NCBI GenBank assembly: GCA_030544185.1
Contig: JAUNRO010000212.1
Location: forward strand, 1-5,640
Direction: 5' to 3'
From: Propionibacteriaceae bacterium
Lineage (GTDB): Bacteria; Actinomycetota; Actinomycetes; Propionibacteriales; Propionibacteriaceae
DNA: 5,640 bases
The notes under the pieces are model-generated. The model had not been told where the DNA came from. It searched no databases and saw only the letters and a list, made by a program, of their open reading frames with translations. The translations under genes were made by a program, and so were the position numbers. Positions 5,349-5,640 of this stretch are shown one piece after another (position 1 is the first letter of the stretch; the number at the start of each line of letters is the position of its first letter).

Positions 5349-5385
5349 AAGGCCCCTATCCGCGAAACGGGTAGGGGCCTTCTTC
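5349..5385 (+). terminator. Intrinsic terminator of the acidic CWB2 gene
   Basis: AAGGCCCCTATCCG (5349-5362) pairs with CGGGTAGGGGCCTT (5368-5381) over 14 pairs, one of them G-U, with a CGAAA loop. A short T-rich run (the stem's TT, then CTT) follows. It is a strong GC-rich stem with a weak U-tract, as is common in actinobacteria. It separates this gene from the third CWB2 gene. Confidence 0.85.
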
Positions 5386-5470
5386 GCGTCTTGCGAAGGA
5401 GCTGCCTCCCACGGTCCGACACCGCTAGGGGGTTGTGTGACAGCAGAGACCAACATGAGAGGTGGACAAC

Positions 5471-5640
5471 ATGAGGCGATGGATGCGGTGCGGCGGAGTC
5501 GTGATCGGAGCGATACTGGTCGTGCTGTCCGCGCCGGCCGCACAGGCTGTCGAGGGCGCGTCCCTGCAGGACCGGTTGGCCGGGGCTGATCGCTACGGCA
5601 CGTCGGTTTCGATCTCACGCCAGTGGTTCAGTCAGCCCCC
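5471..5640 (+). CDS. Third CWB2-repeat secreted protein, 5' part only
   Basis: The start is ATG 5471, preceded by GAGAGG (5457-5462, continuing into TGG) with about 8-nt spacing. The frame has 56 codons and remains open at the window end. The signal peptide has RRW near the start, a hydrophobic core GGVVIGAILVVLSAP (about 8-22) and probable cleavage after AQA (25-27, just before VEG). It is followed by LQDRLAGADRYGTSVSISRQ, the beginning of a CWB2 repeat with the D-R-Y-x-T-(S/A) motif. The arrangement makes it the third CWB2 gene in the same direction, after the genes at 1370 and 3989. I see no convincing promoter in 5386-5470, so it may depend on read-through of the terminator or a non-canonical promoter. 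The remaining domains and total length cannot be known from this window. Confidence 0.88.
   Translation, partial: MRRWMRCGGVVIGAILVVLSAPAAQAVEGASLQDRLAGADRYGTSVSISRQWFSQP

Noticed and set aside
5455..5640. ATG at 5455 as start of the third CWB2 gene
   Set aside because: It is in a different frame from the signal peptide and the DRYGTS motif. ATG 5471 has a ribosome binding site and opens the right frame.
1..5640. CRISPR array, tRNA, rRNA, attachment site or replication origin
   Set aside because: No regularly spaced direct repeats, tRNA-like cloverleaf, rRNA-like stretch or iteron cluster was seen on either strand. The repeated DRYET/PDAL codons reflect protein repeats.

Overview
The window looks like chromosomal DNA from a high-GC actinobacterium, most likely Micrococcales-like. 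The evidence is strong G/C preference at third codon positions, consensus AGGAGG ribosome binding sites, several proteins built from cell wall binding repeat 2 (CWB2, Pfam PF04122), and an excalibur domain (PF05901). It is a cell-surface locus. I see no tRNA, rRNA, CRISPR array or replication origin. The genus is not determinable by reading alone.

Left part (1-1369): a minus-strand polytopic membrane protein gene of the DUF6056 type runs off the left edge. It has a clear start and ribosome binding site at 805-819 but carries a one-base frameshift at 639-640. The following 560 bases hold its probable promoter and leader, then a plus-strand fossil of a GT4-type glycosyltransferase (1032-1228), broken by stops and a frameshift, then the upstream region of the first CWB2 gene.

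Middle (1370-3775): an intact secreted protein has three CWB2 repeats and a C-terminal excalibur calcium-binding motif. Overlapping its end is the start of a second glycosyltransferase, which is cut off after about 90 codons by a 602-bp IS982-family remnant (2831-3432). That remnant keeps both 24-bp terminal inverted repeats but has lost the N-terminus, the middle and probably the C-terminal end of its transposase. On its far side is the tail of an unrelated membrane protein, and there is no visible target duplication. The element therefore probably marks an IS-mediated deletion junction.

Right part (3776-5640): an inverted repeat, a good promoter (TTGCAT-17-TAGAGT), a roughly 100-nt leader with competing pairings and a near-ideal ribosome binding site precede a very acidic, lysine-poor secreted protein. 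It has three CWB2 repeats, two of them enlarged by Trp-rich insertions. Two hairpins follow it, the second a strong terminator. Its expression signals and codon use make it a candidate abundant surface or S-layer-like protein. A third CWB2 gene starts at 5471 and leaves the window.

Together these suggest a surface-protein locus. CWB2 proteins would be exported by Sec and held to a wall glycopolymer, next to the remains of glycosyltransferase and membrane-protein genes that may once have made or modified that polymer. The secreted-protein genes look intact, while every glycan or membrane gene visible here is frameshifted, truncated or fossil.
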